A stretch of 64,000 nt of DNA from assembly GCA_937928755.1 (NCBI GenBank), contig CALEZI010000117.1, positions 44,136 through 108,135 of the forward strand, in the 5' to 3' direction. Made by a program: the position numbers and the translations under genes. The notes under the pieces were generated by a model. That model ran no database searches. It saw only the letters and a program-made list of their open reading frames with translations, and was not told the DNA's origin. How positions within the stretch are numbered: position 1 is the stretch's first letter; each line of letters starts with the position of its first letter. Below are positions 15,607 to 23,562 of this stretch, piece after piece. Origin of the DNA: an uncultured Rhodanobacteraceae bacterium. GTDB taxonomy: Bacteria > Pseudomonadota > Gammaproteobacteria > Xanthomonadales > SZUA-5.

Positions 15607-16205
15607 TACAAAATCGAGCTGTTCTTTGCGATTTGCCGATTGTCCAGCGTCGTGTCGGGTACCCTGCCCCCGAACACTCGCTCCTTCATCTCCAGCAACT
15701 TGACCACCTTGCCGCCGAGCGCCATCAGCGACTGCAGGGTTTCCGGTGACAGCTTGCGTACCTCGGCGAACCAGTCGGTGATCTGCTCGATCAACTCGTG
15801 CATGCGCCGCATGCGCTCCTGCGCGTAGACGTCCTCCGGGGAACCGGCCGTCTCCAGCAAGGCATCGCGCAGCATCGACAGCGTTGGATCGACCTCGCGC
15901 CGCTGGCGTTCCTCGGCGAGCGTGCGGAAGATCTGCCACACATCCTCGGGCGCGCTGAAAAAGTCGCGACGATCGCTCGGCCGATGTTCCAGCTTGACCA
16001 GACGCCAGGATTGCAGCTCTTTCAAGCCCATGCTGACGTTGGAGCGCGACACGCCGAGGCGCTCGACGATGTCGTCGGCGGTCAGCGCATCGCGACTGAT
16101 GTAGAGCACGGCGTAGATCTGCCCAACCGTTCGATTGATTCCCCAACGGCTGCCCATCTCACCGAAGTGCAGCACAAAGGACTGGCTCAGCGGATGCAGG
16201 TTCAT
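15606..16205 (-). CDS. GbsR/MarR-family transcriptional regulator
   Basis: The 199-aa protein fits the GbsR branch of MarR-like winged-helix regulators (COG1510). The helix-turn-helix covers about residues 45-75 (LTADDIVERLGVSRSNVSMGL), the wing follows (RRDFF), and a helical C-terminal dimerisation region completes it. It is transcribed toward cydAB, so it is probably the local regulator of the oxidase. Its own promoter region contains a perfect 18-bp palindrome 14 bases before the start codon, a strong candidate for autoregulation, and a Fur-box-like sequence just beyond. The ligand or signal is unknown. Confidence 0.88.
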   Translation of the reverse strand: MNLHPLSQSFVLHFGEMGSRWGINRTVGQIYAVLYISRDALTADDIVERLGVSRSNVSMGLKELQSWRLVKLEHRPSDRRDFFSAPEDVWQIFRTLAEERQRREVDPTLSMLRDALLETAGSPEDVYAQERMRRMHELIEQITDWFAEVRKLSPETLQSLMALGGKVVKLLEMKERVFGGRVPDTTLDNRQIAKNSSIL

Positions 16206-16218
16206 ACCTTTCCCGTAA

Positions 16219-16236
16219 TTTCAGTAATTACTGAAA
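16219..16236. promoter_or_regulatory. Perfect palindrome, putative operator of the GbsR-type regulator
   Basis: TTTCAGTAATTACTGAAA is an 18-bp perfect palindrome in an otherwise GC-rich region, 14 bp before the regulator's ATG. Its size and symmetry fit a MarR/GbsR dimer site. Binding by the adjacent regulator is inferred. Confidence 0.7.
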
Positions 16237-16246
16237 CTTCGGAATG

Positions 16247-16265
16247 AATAATGCGAATCATTGCG
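16247..16265. promoter_or_regulatory. Fur-box-like site
   Basis: AATAATGCGAATCATTGCG matches the 19-bp Fur consensus at 13 positions, including ATAATG and AATCATT around a two-base centre. It lies 10 bp upstream of the palindrome in the regulator/cydAB promoter region. The neighbouring iron genes point away from it, so the regulator is the only nearby gene it could control. Confidence 0.5.
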
Positions 16266-16355
16266 TGAACGGTTCGTGGATGACCTTCGCGACTCACGTC
16301 TTCGACGTGCGTGCCGCAGATCGAACTATCCGGCAGTTTGGTGAGCCGTTTTCTT

Positions 16356-16485
16356 GTCCGCCAAGGACGTAAAGAACGCAAAGGAAGTCAAGGGCTTGCT
16401 CGGAGATGCCGGCCAGTTGGCACTTGCTGACAACCGTTGTCTTTCTGCTCTCCTTTGCGTCCTTTGCGTCCTTTGCGGACCAAAG
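16356..16485. repeat. Tandem-repeat-armed hairpin, GCAAAGGAC type, copy B
   Basis: The left arm (16356-16395) is a degenerate run of CGCAAAGGA-like units. The right arm (16441-16485) has three clean inverted units (CCTTTGCGT). The spacer is about 45 bp and unlike those of copies A and C. It abuts the 3' end of the PiuC gene. Confidence 0.78.
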
Positions 16486-16495
16486 CCTTTGACCC

Positions 16496-17179
16496 CTACC
16501 CGCCCGCCCAGCGCCGAAGCAGGTTGTGGTAAGTGCCCGTCAGAGCCACGACGCGTGAGTCGTCACCCGGCAAGTCGAGGCGCAATTGCTGGATGGTCTG
16601 GTCGAGGTCGAAAAGCAGCGCGCGTTCACCCGGATCGCGGACCAGGCTCTGGATCCAGAAGAAGGCAGCGTTGCGCGCGCCGCGGATCACCGGCGTAACC
16701 CGGTGCAGACTCGACGACGGATACAGCACCATCGACCCGGCCGACAACTTGACCGCCTGCGCACCGAAATCGGTCTCGATGGTCAGTTCGCCGCCGTCGT
16801 ACTCGTCAGGTTCGCTGAGGAACACGGTTGCCGACACGTCGGTGCGCAGCAACTCGGGATCGTCGCCGTAGCGCATCAGCGAGCCATCGACATGGATGCC
16901 GAAATGTCCGCCGTCGCGATAGCGGTTGAACCGCGGCGGATAGATCCGGTGCGGCAGCGCTGCGGAAATCACCCGCGGATGGGAATTCACCGCGCGCAGC
17001 AGCTGCGCACGCAGCGCGCGGCCGGTCGGACAGGCGTCGTCGACCTGTTCATTGGACTTGACCAGGCCGGACAGGCTGCCGGAGGTCACGCGTCCATCGA
17101 TCCAGTCGGCATTGGTGAGGTGCTGGCGAAAATGGGCGACCGCCTCGGCGTCCAGCAGGTCGTCGATGATGATCAGCAT
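16496..17179 (-). CDS. piuC: PKHD-type Fe(II)/2-oxoglutarate hydroxylase
   Basis: The 227-aa protein matches the PiuC/YbiX family of prolyl-4-hydroxylase-like dioxygenases. Iron ligands are visible in HFGIHVDGS (His-x-Asp) and the distal His in SSLHRVTPV, with the 2-oxoglutarate-binding Arg region after it (RGARNAAFFWIQS). PiuC genes are typically next to TonB-dependent siderophore receptors, as here. The physiological substrate is not established. A GGGGG site lies before the ATG, and a REP-like hairpin separates it from the receptor gene. Confidence 0.9.
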   Translation of the reverse strand: MLIIIDDLLDAEAVAHFRQHLTNADWIDGRVTSGSLSGLVKSNEQVDDACPTGRALRAQLLRAVNSHPRVISAALPHRIYPPRFNRYRDGGHFGIHVDGSLMRYGDDPELLRTDVSATVFLSEPDEYDGGELTIETDFGAQAVKLSAGSMVLYPSSSLHRVTPVIRGARNAAFFWIQSLVRDPGERALLFDLDQTIQQLRLDLPGDDSRVVALTGTYHNLLRRWAGG

Positions 17180-17209
17180 GCGTGAACCCCCGCGTTCACC
17201 CGCTTCACT

Positions 17210-17280
17210 GTGGGAGCGGGTTCACCCCGCGATTTTTGCGTAAACCTGGCCAGAAGCTCGCGGGATGAACCCGCTCCCAC
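17210..17280. repeat. REP-like hairpin between receptor and piuC
   Basis: Arms 17210-17232 and 17258-17280 (GTGGGAGCGGGTTCA and its inverse) are nearly perfect with a 25-bp loop. In a shared transcript this could protect the upstream receptor mRNA and set different levels of receptor and PiuC. Confidence 0.8.
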
Positions 17281-17306
17281 AAGAGCAACCACAATCAACA
17301 GCCCGT

Positions 17307-19652
17307 TCAGAACTCCGCGCTGAAAGTGAGTTGCGCATTCCTTGCATCGCCGATGTAGGTGAACGAGCCGCTGCGGTAGGCCGCGAGATAGTAGTCGCGA
17401 TCGAACAGGTTGCCGACATTGAGCCTGGCCTTGAGCGTCTCGGTGAATTCGTAGTTGGCGAAAACGTCGACCGTGGTGTAACCGGGAATGCGGTAACTGT
17501 ACTCGCCGGCGGCATTGAATCCGGCCGCGGTGTCGGGTTGGCCGGCATACATCTCGCTCGAATAGGTCACCGAGCTGCCCAGCGAGAACTTCGGCGTCGC
17601 CTGGTAGCGCAACTGGAGGAAGGCCTGGTCGTCGGCGAAGTTGCTGAGCACCTTGCCGACCTGATTGGCGACGAACGCCTCGAGAACCTCCGATTCCATC
17701 ATCGTTGCCGAGAACTGCGCGCTCCACTTTTCCGTGAGATTGCCCGACAGGCCGAACTCGATGCCGCGCACGCGATTCTTGCCGGTGTTCAGCGTGCCCA
17801 ACTGCGAGTAGGCGTCGCCGACGCTTTCCATGACGTCGTCCTTGGTGATCTGGAACACCGCCGCGGTCGCCAGAAGTTTCTCGCCCATCAGATTCCACTT
17901 GCTGCCAAGTTCGATGTTCTGCACGCGCTCCGGCTGGCTCAACACCACCTGATCCGGCGATCCGCACAACCCACCGTATCCGCAACTGCCGCCGACATCG
18001 GATTCCCCACCGTTGATGTCGCTGGCACTGGCCCACGCGAGATAGACATTGCCGACCTCGTTGATGCGCCAGGTGAGGCTGGCATTGCCGTTCCACAAAT
18101 CGTCCGAATAGTCGTAGCGAGTGAGCGTTCCGGTGCCGCTGCGCAAGGTGTTCTGGTAGTCGAAGTCGTCCCAGCGCACGCCGATGCTCGCGCTCAGACG
18201 GTCGCTGATGTCGAAGCTGTCCATTGCGTAGAACGACCAGGTCTCGATGCGATAGTCGGAATCGAAGTTGCCGCGCACGATGTCTCGCTGCAGCAGCGAG
18301 CCTATGTTGGGGACCACTGCGCCACTGCCATCGAGCAAACAGAAGTTCGGGCTGCCACCACCCCCGCCGGTCAGACAATTGCGCGCGCCATTGTTGACGA
18401 CCGAGTAGACGCCGTTGAGTACGTCCAGATCCGAGTACTCGGCGCCGAATACGAGGCTGTGGTTGCGCCCGGCAAACACCGCGTCCTTGATGAGATTCAA
18501 CTGGTCGACGAAATAGTCGACCTCCTGCCAACCCTGATGCGTCGACAGGGTCACCGTCGGCACCGCGCCAGCGGGATCATTGGCATTACGCGTGCCGCCG
18601 CGCGCACCGGTCAGCACGTAGCCGTTCTCGGTCGAACCAAAGCGCGCGGCATTCTCGACGCGCCAGCCGTCGTTGCCCTCGAACTCGGTGCGTAACGTGG
18701 CAATGTTGACCGTCGACTCGAGGAAATCTTCCTTCTGCTGGTACACCGGCAGGTCGTCGACCGGATTCCCGCCGTTGGCTTCGATGTAGGTGCCGAGATC
18801 GGCGCTGCCGTCGGCATCGAGGAAATAGTAGTCGGCGGTCAGTGCGAGGCGGTCTGTCGGTCGCCACAGGTACGACAGTGCCGCGCCGTCGCGCTGGCGC
18901 TCGGCTGGCGCACGATCGGGGACTTCTTCGTCGGCGTGCAACAGATTGGCGCGCAGCGCGGCACGCTCGCCCAACGAAAGGTTGCTGTCGAGTGCAACCC
19001 GCACATGATTGTCCGTGCCAAGGCCGACATCCACGCGGTTGAAGCTGTAGTCGCTGCTGGCGCGCTTGCTGATGCTGTTGATGATGCCGCCCGACGATCC
19101 ACGCCCGGCAAAGCTCGATGACGGACCCTTGGTGATCTCCACCTGTTCGACGGCAAAACTCTCGCGCGTGGTCATTCCGGGGTCGCGCAGGCTGTCGATG
19201 AACACGTCCGAGCGCGCCTCCTGACCACGAATCACGTAGCGGTCGCCGAAGGCATTGCCGTTCTCGCCGGTACCGATGGTGATTCCCGGCTGGCCACCGA
19301 CGATCGCGCGCAGATCGGTTCGCCCGGACTCGCGGATCTGCGTTTGCGTCAACACGCTGATGGTGGCCGGAGTTTCGGCCAGCGTTTCGGTGCGCCGACG
19401 GTCTCCGGAAACACGCGCCTTGTAAGGCGCGCCCTTCTCTGCGTACGGGTTGGTGTCGAGCGTGCGGTCCTCGATCTGCAGCGTGTCGAGCACCAATTCT
19501 TCTTCGCCCTCCGACGGCGTCTGTTGCGCAGCGACAGCGCCGGCCAGCGACAGCGACACGCCGAGCGCCAGGGCGCCGCGAACGACCGGTGTGCGCAGGG
19601 ACAGCGGGCGCCGGAGGTTGGTCGTTACGGGTACTTCAGTCAGGACGGGCAT
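17307..19652 (-). CDS. TonB-dependent siderophore receptor
   Basis: This 781-aa outer-membrane receptor imports ferric siderophores using TonB energy. It has a signal peptide (ending AGAVAAQ near residue 43), a plug domain (TPATISVLTQTQIRESGRTDL, then RGQEARSDVFIDSLRD and the GPSSSFAGRGSSGGIIN block), a 22-strand-type barrel and a terminal aromatic residue (AEF). It resembles the Fiu/FiuA catecholate group that travels with PiuC. A GGAG site lies six bases before the ATG, and the tonB-like gene ends 12 bp upstream, so the two are probably one transcript under iron control. Confidence 0.93.
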   Translation of the reverse strand: MPVLTEVPVTTNLRRPLSLRTPVVRGALALGVSLSLAGAVAAQQTPSEGEEELVLDTLQIEDRTLDTNPYAEKGAPYKARVSGDRRRTETLAETPATISVLTQTQIRESGRTDLRAIVGGQPGITIGTGENGNAFGDRYVIRGQEARSDVFIDSLRDPGMTTRESFAVEQVEITKGPSSSFAGRGSSGGIINSISKRASSDYSFNRVDVGLGTDNHVRVALDSNLSLGERAALRANLLHADEEVPDRAPAERQRDGAALSYLWRPTDRLALTADYYFLDADGSADLGTYIEANGGNPVDDLPVYQQKEDFLESTVNIATLRTEFEGNDGWRVENAARFGSTENGYVLTGARGGTRNANDPAGAVPTVTLSTHQGWQEVDYFVDQLNLIKDAVFAGRNHSLVFGAEYSDLDVLNGVYSVVNNGARNCLTGGGGGSPNFCLLDGSGAVVPNIGSLLQRDIVRGNFDSDYRIETWSFYAMDSFDISDRLSASIGVRWDDFDYQNTLRSGTGTLTRYDYSDDLWNGNASLTWRINEVGNVYLAWASASDINGGESDVGGSCGYGGLCGSPDQVVLSQPERVQNIELGSKWNLMGEKLLATAAVFQITKDDVMESVGDAYSQLGTLNTGKNRVRGIEFGLSGNLTEKWSAQFSATMMESEVLEAFVANQVGKVLSNFADDQAFLQLRYQATPKFSLGSSVTYSSEMYAGQPDTAAGFNAAGEYSYRIPGYTTVDVFANYEFTETLKARLNVGNLFDRDYYLAAYRSGSFTYIGDARNAQLTFSAEF

Positions 19653-19664
19653 GCAGGCTCCGGG

Positions 19665-20489
19665 TCAACGGGTAATCAGCGAGTACTCGATCGGCACGGT
19701 GACCGTCAGGCGGTCGACACCGAGCGAGTCGGGGATGGGGGGCAGCGGATCGGCACTGCGCAGGACCTGCAACGCCGCTGTTTCGAGGATTTCGAAGCCG
19801 GCGCCGCGAGCGATGCTGGCCGCCAGCACGTGCCCTTCGCGATTGAGCGAGAAGCGCACATGCACGGTGCCGCGCGCACGCTGTTTGCGCGCCTCCGGCG
19901 GATAGCTGCGGTGCTGCAGCAGCGCTGCCATCAGCGCGCGCATGTAGGCGGCGCGATCGCTGCGAATCTGCTCCGTAGCACCATGCACCGATTGTTCTGC
20001 GACTGCAGCTTTGTCCTCGGTGCTTGCTTGCGGCGACGTCGTCGCCGGCGGCAACACAGTTTGTAGTGAAACTGGCGCCGGCAATTCGGTCGCCACGACT
20101 ACCGCGGCCGGTGGCGTCCTCGCTGGCGCCTTCACGAGCGATGGAACCCGCAGGCGCTCGGGCAGCGGCATCGGCGGCAATGGCGGCGGCTGCGGCGGAC
20201 TGGGCAACGGATCCAGTTCAACGAACAGCGTCATTCGATCGACATCGCGAAGCGCTGTTGCCTGTGCGTGGGGCTGCCGCCACGGCGCTGCGTTGTCGTC
20301 CGGCAGCGCCAACACTCCGACGCCGACGATGTGCCCGGTGAAAACCACAGCCAGCGATGCAACCCGCCACCCGTCGAGCCCTCCTGCGCGACTGGGCGTG
20401 AGCCAACGCGACCGTGATCGCGACCGGTACGGCGCGGCAGCGTCTGCGGTCGCGATTGCCGCGTCTGAAAGGTCGGGTGCGGTCAGCAT
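19665..20489 (-). CDS. TonB-family energy transducer
   Basis: The 274-aa protein has one N-terminal membrane segment (VASLAVVFTGHIVGVGVLAL), a proline-rich periplasmic spacer (SPPQPPPLPPMPLPERL) and a C-terminal TonB fold (YPPEARKQRARGTVHVRFSLNREG). It transmits proton-motive force to outer-membrane receptors and here most likely serves the receptor encoded directly downstream. I took the ATG at 20489; an alternative TTG at 20513 would add eight residues. No clear ribosome-binding site precedes either. A Fur-box-like sequence lies upstream. Confidence 0.88.
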   Translation of the reverse strand: MLTAPDLSDAAIATADAAAPYRSRSRSRWLTPSRAGGLDGWRVASLAVVFTGHIVGVGVLALPDDNAAPWRQPHAQATALRDVDRMTLFVELDPLPSPPQPPPLPPMPLPERLRVPSLVKAPARTPPAAVVVATELPAPVSLQTVLPPATTSPQASTEDKAAVAEQSVHGATEQIRSDRAAYMRALMAALLQHRSYPPEARKQRARGTVHVRFSLNREGHVLAASIARGAGFEILETAALQVLRSADPLPPIPDSLGVDRLTVTVPIEYSLITR

Positions 20490-20521
20490 GCTCAGGATTA
20501 AATCACAAGACAAAGCTAAAT

Positions 20522-20540
20522 GCTAATGATTCGTACTTCA
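20522..20540. promoter_or_regulatory. Possible Fur box upstream of tonB
   Basis: GCTAATGATTCG matches the left half of the Fur consensus (eight of nine positions), but the right half is poor. Position upstream of an iron-uptake operon makes it plausible. Confidence 0.35.
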
Positions 20541-20645
20541 CTTATTTGCACAAAATGAATGCCCTCCTTGCTCAAAGGGCTACGTGCCGGGCCTGCAGTG
20601 CGTCGGGCGACGCCTCAACCGGAAGCCCACCTGCGTCGTGGCGAC

Positions 20646-20999
20646 TCAGGCCTCCAGAAGGATGTCGAAGCCGCCAAAGATCATGCGCTTGCCATCGAAC
20701 GGCATGCTCGTCCCAAAGTTCTGCATGCGCGGGTCCTCGTGCGCGTGCTGCATGCCCGCGTCGCGGGTCGCCTTGTCCGGCCAGCGCACCCACGAAAACA
20801 CCACGACCTCGCCCTCTTCGAGTTTCACGGCCAGCGGAAAGGACGTCAGCTTGCCTTCGGGCACGTCCTCGCCCCAACACTCCACCACCTGCAGCGCGCC
20901 GTGGTCCTTGAAAACCTCGGCCGCCAGTTCTGCCAGCTTGAGGTATTGATCGCGATTGGCCGCGGGAACTGCCAGCACGTATCCGTCTACATAAGCCAT
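20646..20999 (-). CDS. DUF1428 family protein
   Basis: The 117-aa protein matches the DUF1428 (COG5507) family, a ferredoxin-like alpha/beta-barrel fold related to dimeric monooxygenase-type domains. It begins MAYVDGYVLAVP and contains FSWVRWPDKATRDAG and a closing RMIFGGFDILLE. No catalytic role is established for the family. An excellent GGAGG site lies nine bases before the ATG. It stands alone between the iron operon and a divergent serine hydrolase gene. Confidence 0.9.
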   Translation of the reverse strand: MAYVDGYVLAVPAANRDQYLKLAELAAEVFKDHGALQVVECWGEDVPEGKLTSFPLAVKLEEGEVVVFSWVRWPDKATRDAGMQHAHEDPRMQNFGTSMPFDGKRMIFGGFDILLEA

Positions 21000-21297
21000 G
21001 CGTTAATCCTCCGGGTTGGTCCGGGTGGGAACCTGGGTGACACCCGCGCGGCAGCAGGCTTTGCGGCCGCGACGGCAAATTGGCGTTGAAACAATGACGG
21101 TTTCCCACGCTGCACGCCACTGTTGAGGCCTCACGAGCTTGCCTGCCGCGTCAATCGCGGCATGGAACCGCTGGTCTGCGCACTTTGCATTCGATGTTCG
21201 CCCCGGGTCTGGACCCGCGCAGGAAGCGTGTGGAGGCTCACTGCGTTCAGCCCTGGTCTGGTGTAACTTGCGTCGATCCGAGCGGGGAGACCTCCTG

Positions 21298-23385
21298 ATG
21301 CGTTTCTTGTCCATACCTTTGATTGCTCTCGCGCTTTGTTGCGGGATGGCGCTGTCCGTCGCGGCGCAATCGGAGCGCGACCCGGAGCCGGAACAGCCCG
21401 CCGTCGAAGCGCTGGAGATGGTTGAGGCTCCGATCACGGATACGCCGCTGCCGCTCGATGCAGCGGCAGTAGCGGCGCCGCCGACCGCCGACGCGACCAC
21501 CAGTGCTGCATTCGACGGCATGGCCGCGGCGATTCCGGACGAGACCGCCCTCGCCGAAATCAGCGACCAGCGCGAGTTGCAGGCCTACATCGATGGTCTG
21601 GTCGCGAGCCTGCAGCGCGAGCACGGGCTCTCCGCCCTGACCTTGTCGGTGGTCAAGGACGATGCGCTGTGGATTGCCCGCGGCTATGGACAGGCGGATC
21701 TGGGCAGCAAACGTCCGGTGGTCGCCGACACCACCCTGTTCCGCATCGGCTCGGTCTCCAAGACCTTCATCTGGACCGCGGTGATGATGCTGGTGGAACG
21801 CGGCCAGATCGACCTCGATGCAGACGTCAACAGCTACCTGAAAACCGTGCGCATCGCAGACGCTTTCGGCGTACCGGTGACCATGCGCCAATTGATGCAT
21901 CACCGCGCTGGTTTCGAGGACAGCATGCGGCTCTTTGCAGTGAGCGACGATGATCCGCGCGCGCTGGCCGACCTGCTGACGGAGCAACAGCCAAAGCGCG
22001 TTTACGCGCCAGGTCTGCGCACGTCCTACTCCAACTGGGGATCGGCCCTGGCAGCGCAGATCGTCGCCGATGTCAGCGGCAAGCCTTATGGCGAGTACCT
22101 GCGCGGCGAAATCCTCGATCCGCTTGGCATGCATGCCACCAATTTCCTCGCACCGTCGAAGCTGGATGAAGCGCAACGCGCCAACCTGGCCGGCGGCTAC
22201 AAGAACGGCAAGGGCGCCCTTGCCGCACAGGGCTACATGCAAATCGGCGCCTACTGGCCAGCCGGCGGAATCGCCTCGACGGCCACCGAGATGGCGCGCT
22301 GGATGCGTTTTCACCTCAACGGCGGCGAACTCGAAGGCGTGCGCCTGATGCGCGCCGAGACCCACGCGCAAATGTGGACACGCGCATATGACGACCGCCC
22401 GGGCGCACCCGACCTCGCGCATGGATTCCAGGACCGAAGTTATCGTGGTCTGCGCGTGCTCGGCCACGGCGGCGCCACCGCAGCGTTCTACACCAACATG
22501 GTGCTGGTACCGGAGCTTGGCCTCGGTGTGTTCGTGTCGCAGAACAGCCGGCAGACACGGTTGCCGGTGAACCAGCTCCCCGACCAGATCATCGACCATC
22601 TCCACGGTTTAGCCTATCAGGCAGCCTTGGAAGTGGGATCGACCGAGCCCGGAACGCTCGCCGAGCTGGCGGGCAGCTATCTGCAGAATCGCCGGGTGTT
22701 TTCCAGTTTCGCGGCGGTGTTGGGACTGAATTCGGTTGGCGCGGTCGCGCCACTCTCGCCCGACGCGCTGCTGGTGACGCTGAACGACCAGACCAGGCAA
22801 TACCAACGCGTCGACCAGCAGCGCGACCTGTTCGAAGCCGCCGATGGCAGCCGCATCGGCTTCGTGCGCGAGGGTGGGCGCGTGGTCGCGCTGGCCGACA
22901 GCAGCGGCGTACATACGCTGGAAAAGGTCAATCTGCTCAGCGCGCCGAGCACTGCGCTCGGTGCCGGCGGCGCTGCAGTGTTGCTGGCGCTGACCAGCCT
23001 GCTCGGATTCTGGTGGCGACTCGGTCGCGGCGCCGCATACGGCAAGGGTTACGCCGCCGGCTTCGCGGCGTTCGTGACTCTGATCAGTTCACTGTGCGTG
23101 CTCGGCTTCGCCGTGGCTGCGGGTTTGATGGTGATGGAGCTTTCGAAACTCGACCTGTCGACGATGGCCGGCAACTACCCGACGCCGATGATGCTGTACA
23201 CCAGCTACGGCGGCTGGGCCGTGGCCGGTGCGGCGGGCGCCATGCTGATCGCACTGATCCCGGCATGGGTCGCGACCGGCTGGGGCCTGTGGCGACGTCT
23301 GCACTACAGCGTCTTTACGCTGACGCTGGCGCTCGCTGCATTCCTGCTTTGGCAGTGGCGGGTGTTCGGCGCGCCCGTGTACTGA
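21298..23385 (+). CDS. Serine hydrolase (beta-lactamase/PBP-like) with C-terminal membrane segments
   Basis: The 695-aa exported protein carries a class C beta-lactamase/AmpH-like domain: the catalytic SVSKTF (S-x-x-K), a YSNWG tyrosine motif and an LGHGG block replacing KTG. Family members include D-aminopeptidases, esterases and peptidoglycan enzymes. A signal peptide ends near AVAAQ. After residue about 480 a small beta domain and then four hydrophobic segments (residues about 550-690) follow, so the catalytic domain is tethered to the membrane. I chose the ATG at 21298, after GGGGAGA. The substrate is unknown; resistance to beta-lactams should not be assumed. Confidence 0.88.
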   Translation: MRFLSIPLIALALCCGMALSVAAQSERDPEPEQPAVEALEMVEAPITDTPLPLDAAAVAAPPTADATTSAAFDGMAAAIPDETALAEISDQRELQAYIDGLVASLQREHGLSALTLSVVKDDALWIARGYGQADLGSKRPVVADTTLFRIGSVSKTFIWTAVMMLVERGQIDLDADVNSYLKTVRIADAFGVPVTMRQLMHHRAGFEDSMRLFAVSDDDPRALADLLTEQQPKRVYAPGLRTSYSNWGSALAAQIVADVSGKPYGEYLRGEILDPLGMHATNFLAPSKLDEAQRANLAGGYKNGKGALAAQGYMQIGAYWPAGGIASTATEMARWMRFHLNGGELEGVRLMRAETHAQMWTRAYDDRPGAPDLAHGFQDRSYRGLRVLGHGGATAAFYTNMVLVPELGLGVFVSQNSRQTRLPVNQLPDQIIDHLHGLAYQAALEVGSTEPGTLAELAGSYLQNRRVFSSFAAVLGLNSVGAVAPLSPDALLVTLNDQTRQYQRVDQQRDLFEAADGSRIGFVREGGRVVALADSSGVHTLEKVNLLSAPSTALGAGGAAVLLALTSLLGFWWRLGRGAAYGKGYAAGFAAFVTLISSLCVLGFAVAAGLMVMELSKLDLSTMAGNYPTPMMLYTSYGGWAVAGAAGAMLIALIPAWVATGWGLWRRLHYSVFTLTLALAAFLLWQWRVFGAPVY

Positions 23386-23562
23386 GCGCCGGGCGCCCGA
23401 CGGCGCCCGCAACCGCCGACGGTGTCTGCTTTAGCTGCCGAACTGCTCAGGTGCCGGCAATCGCCTTTGCGCGGTCGCCGCACCGACCTTCGAGCACTCT
23501 CCATCCTAACTGCACATTCGGGCAGTAGGCTGTGTCGCAGGATGAGATTCGGAAGCCCGACC

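Noticed and set aside
21298..23385. Serine hydrolase as a true class C beta-lactamase
   Set aside because: The KTG motif is replaced by HGG and the protein has extra membrane segments, more like peptidase or esterase relatives.
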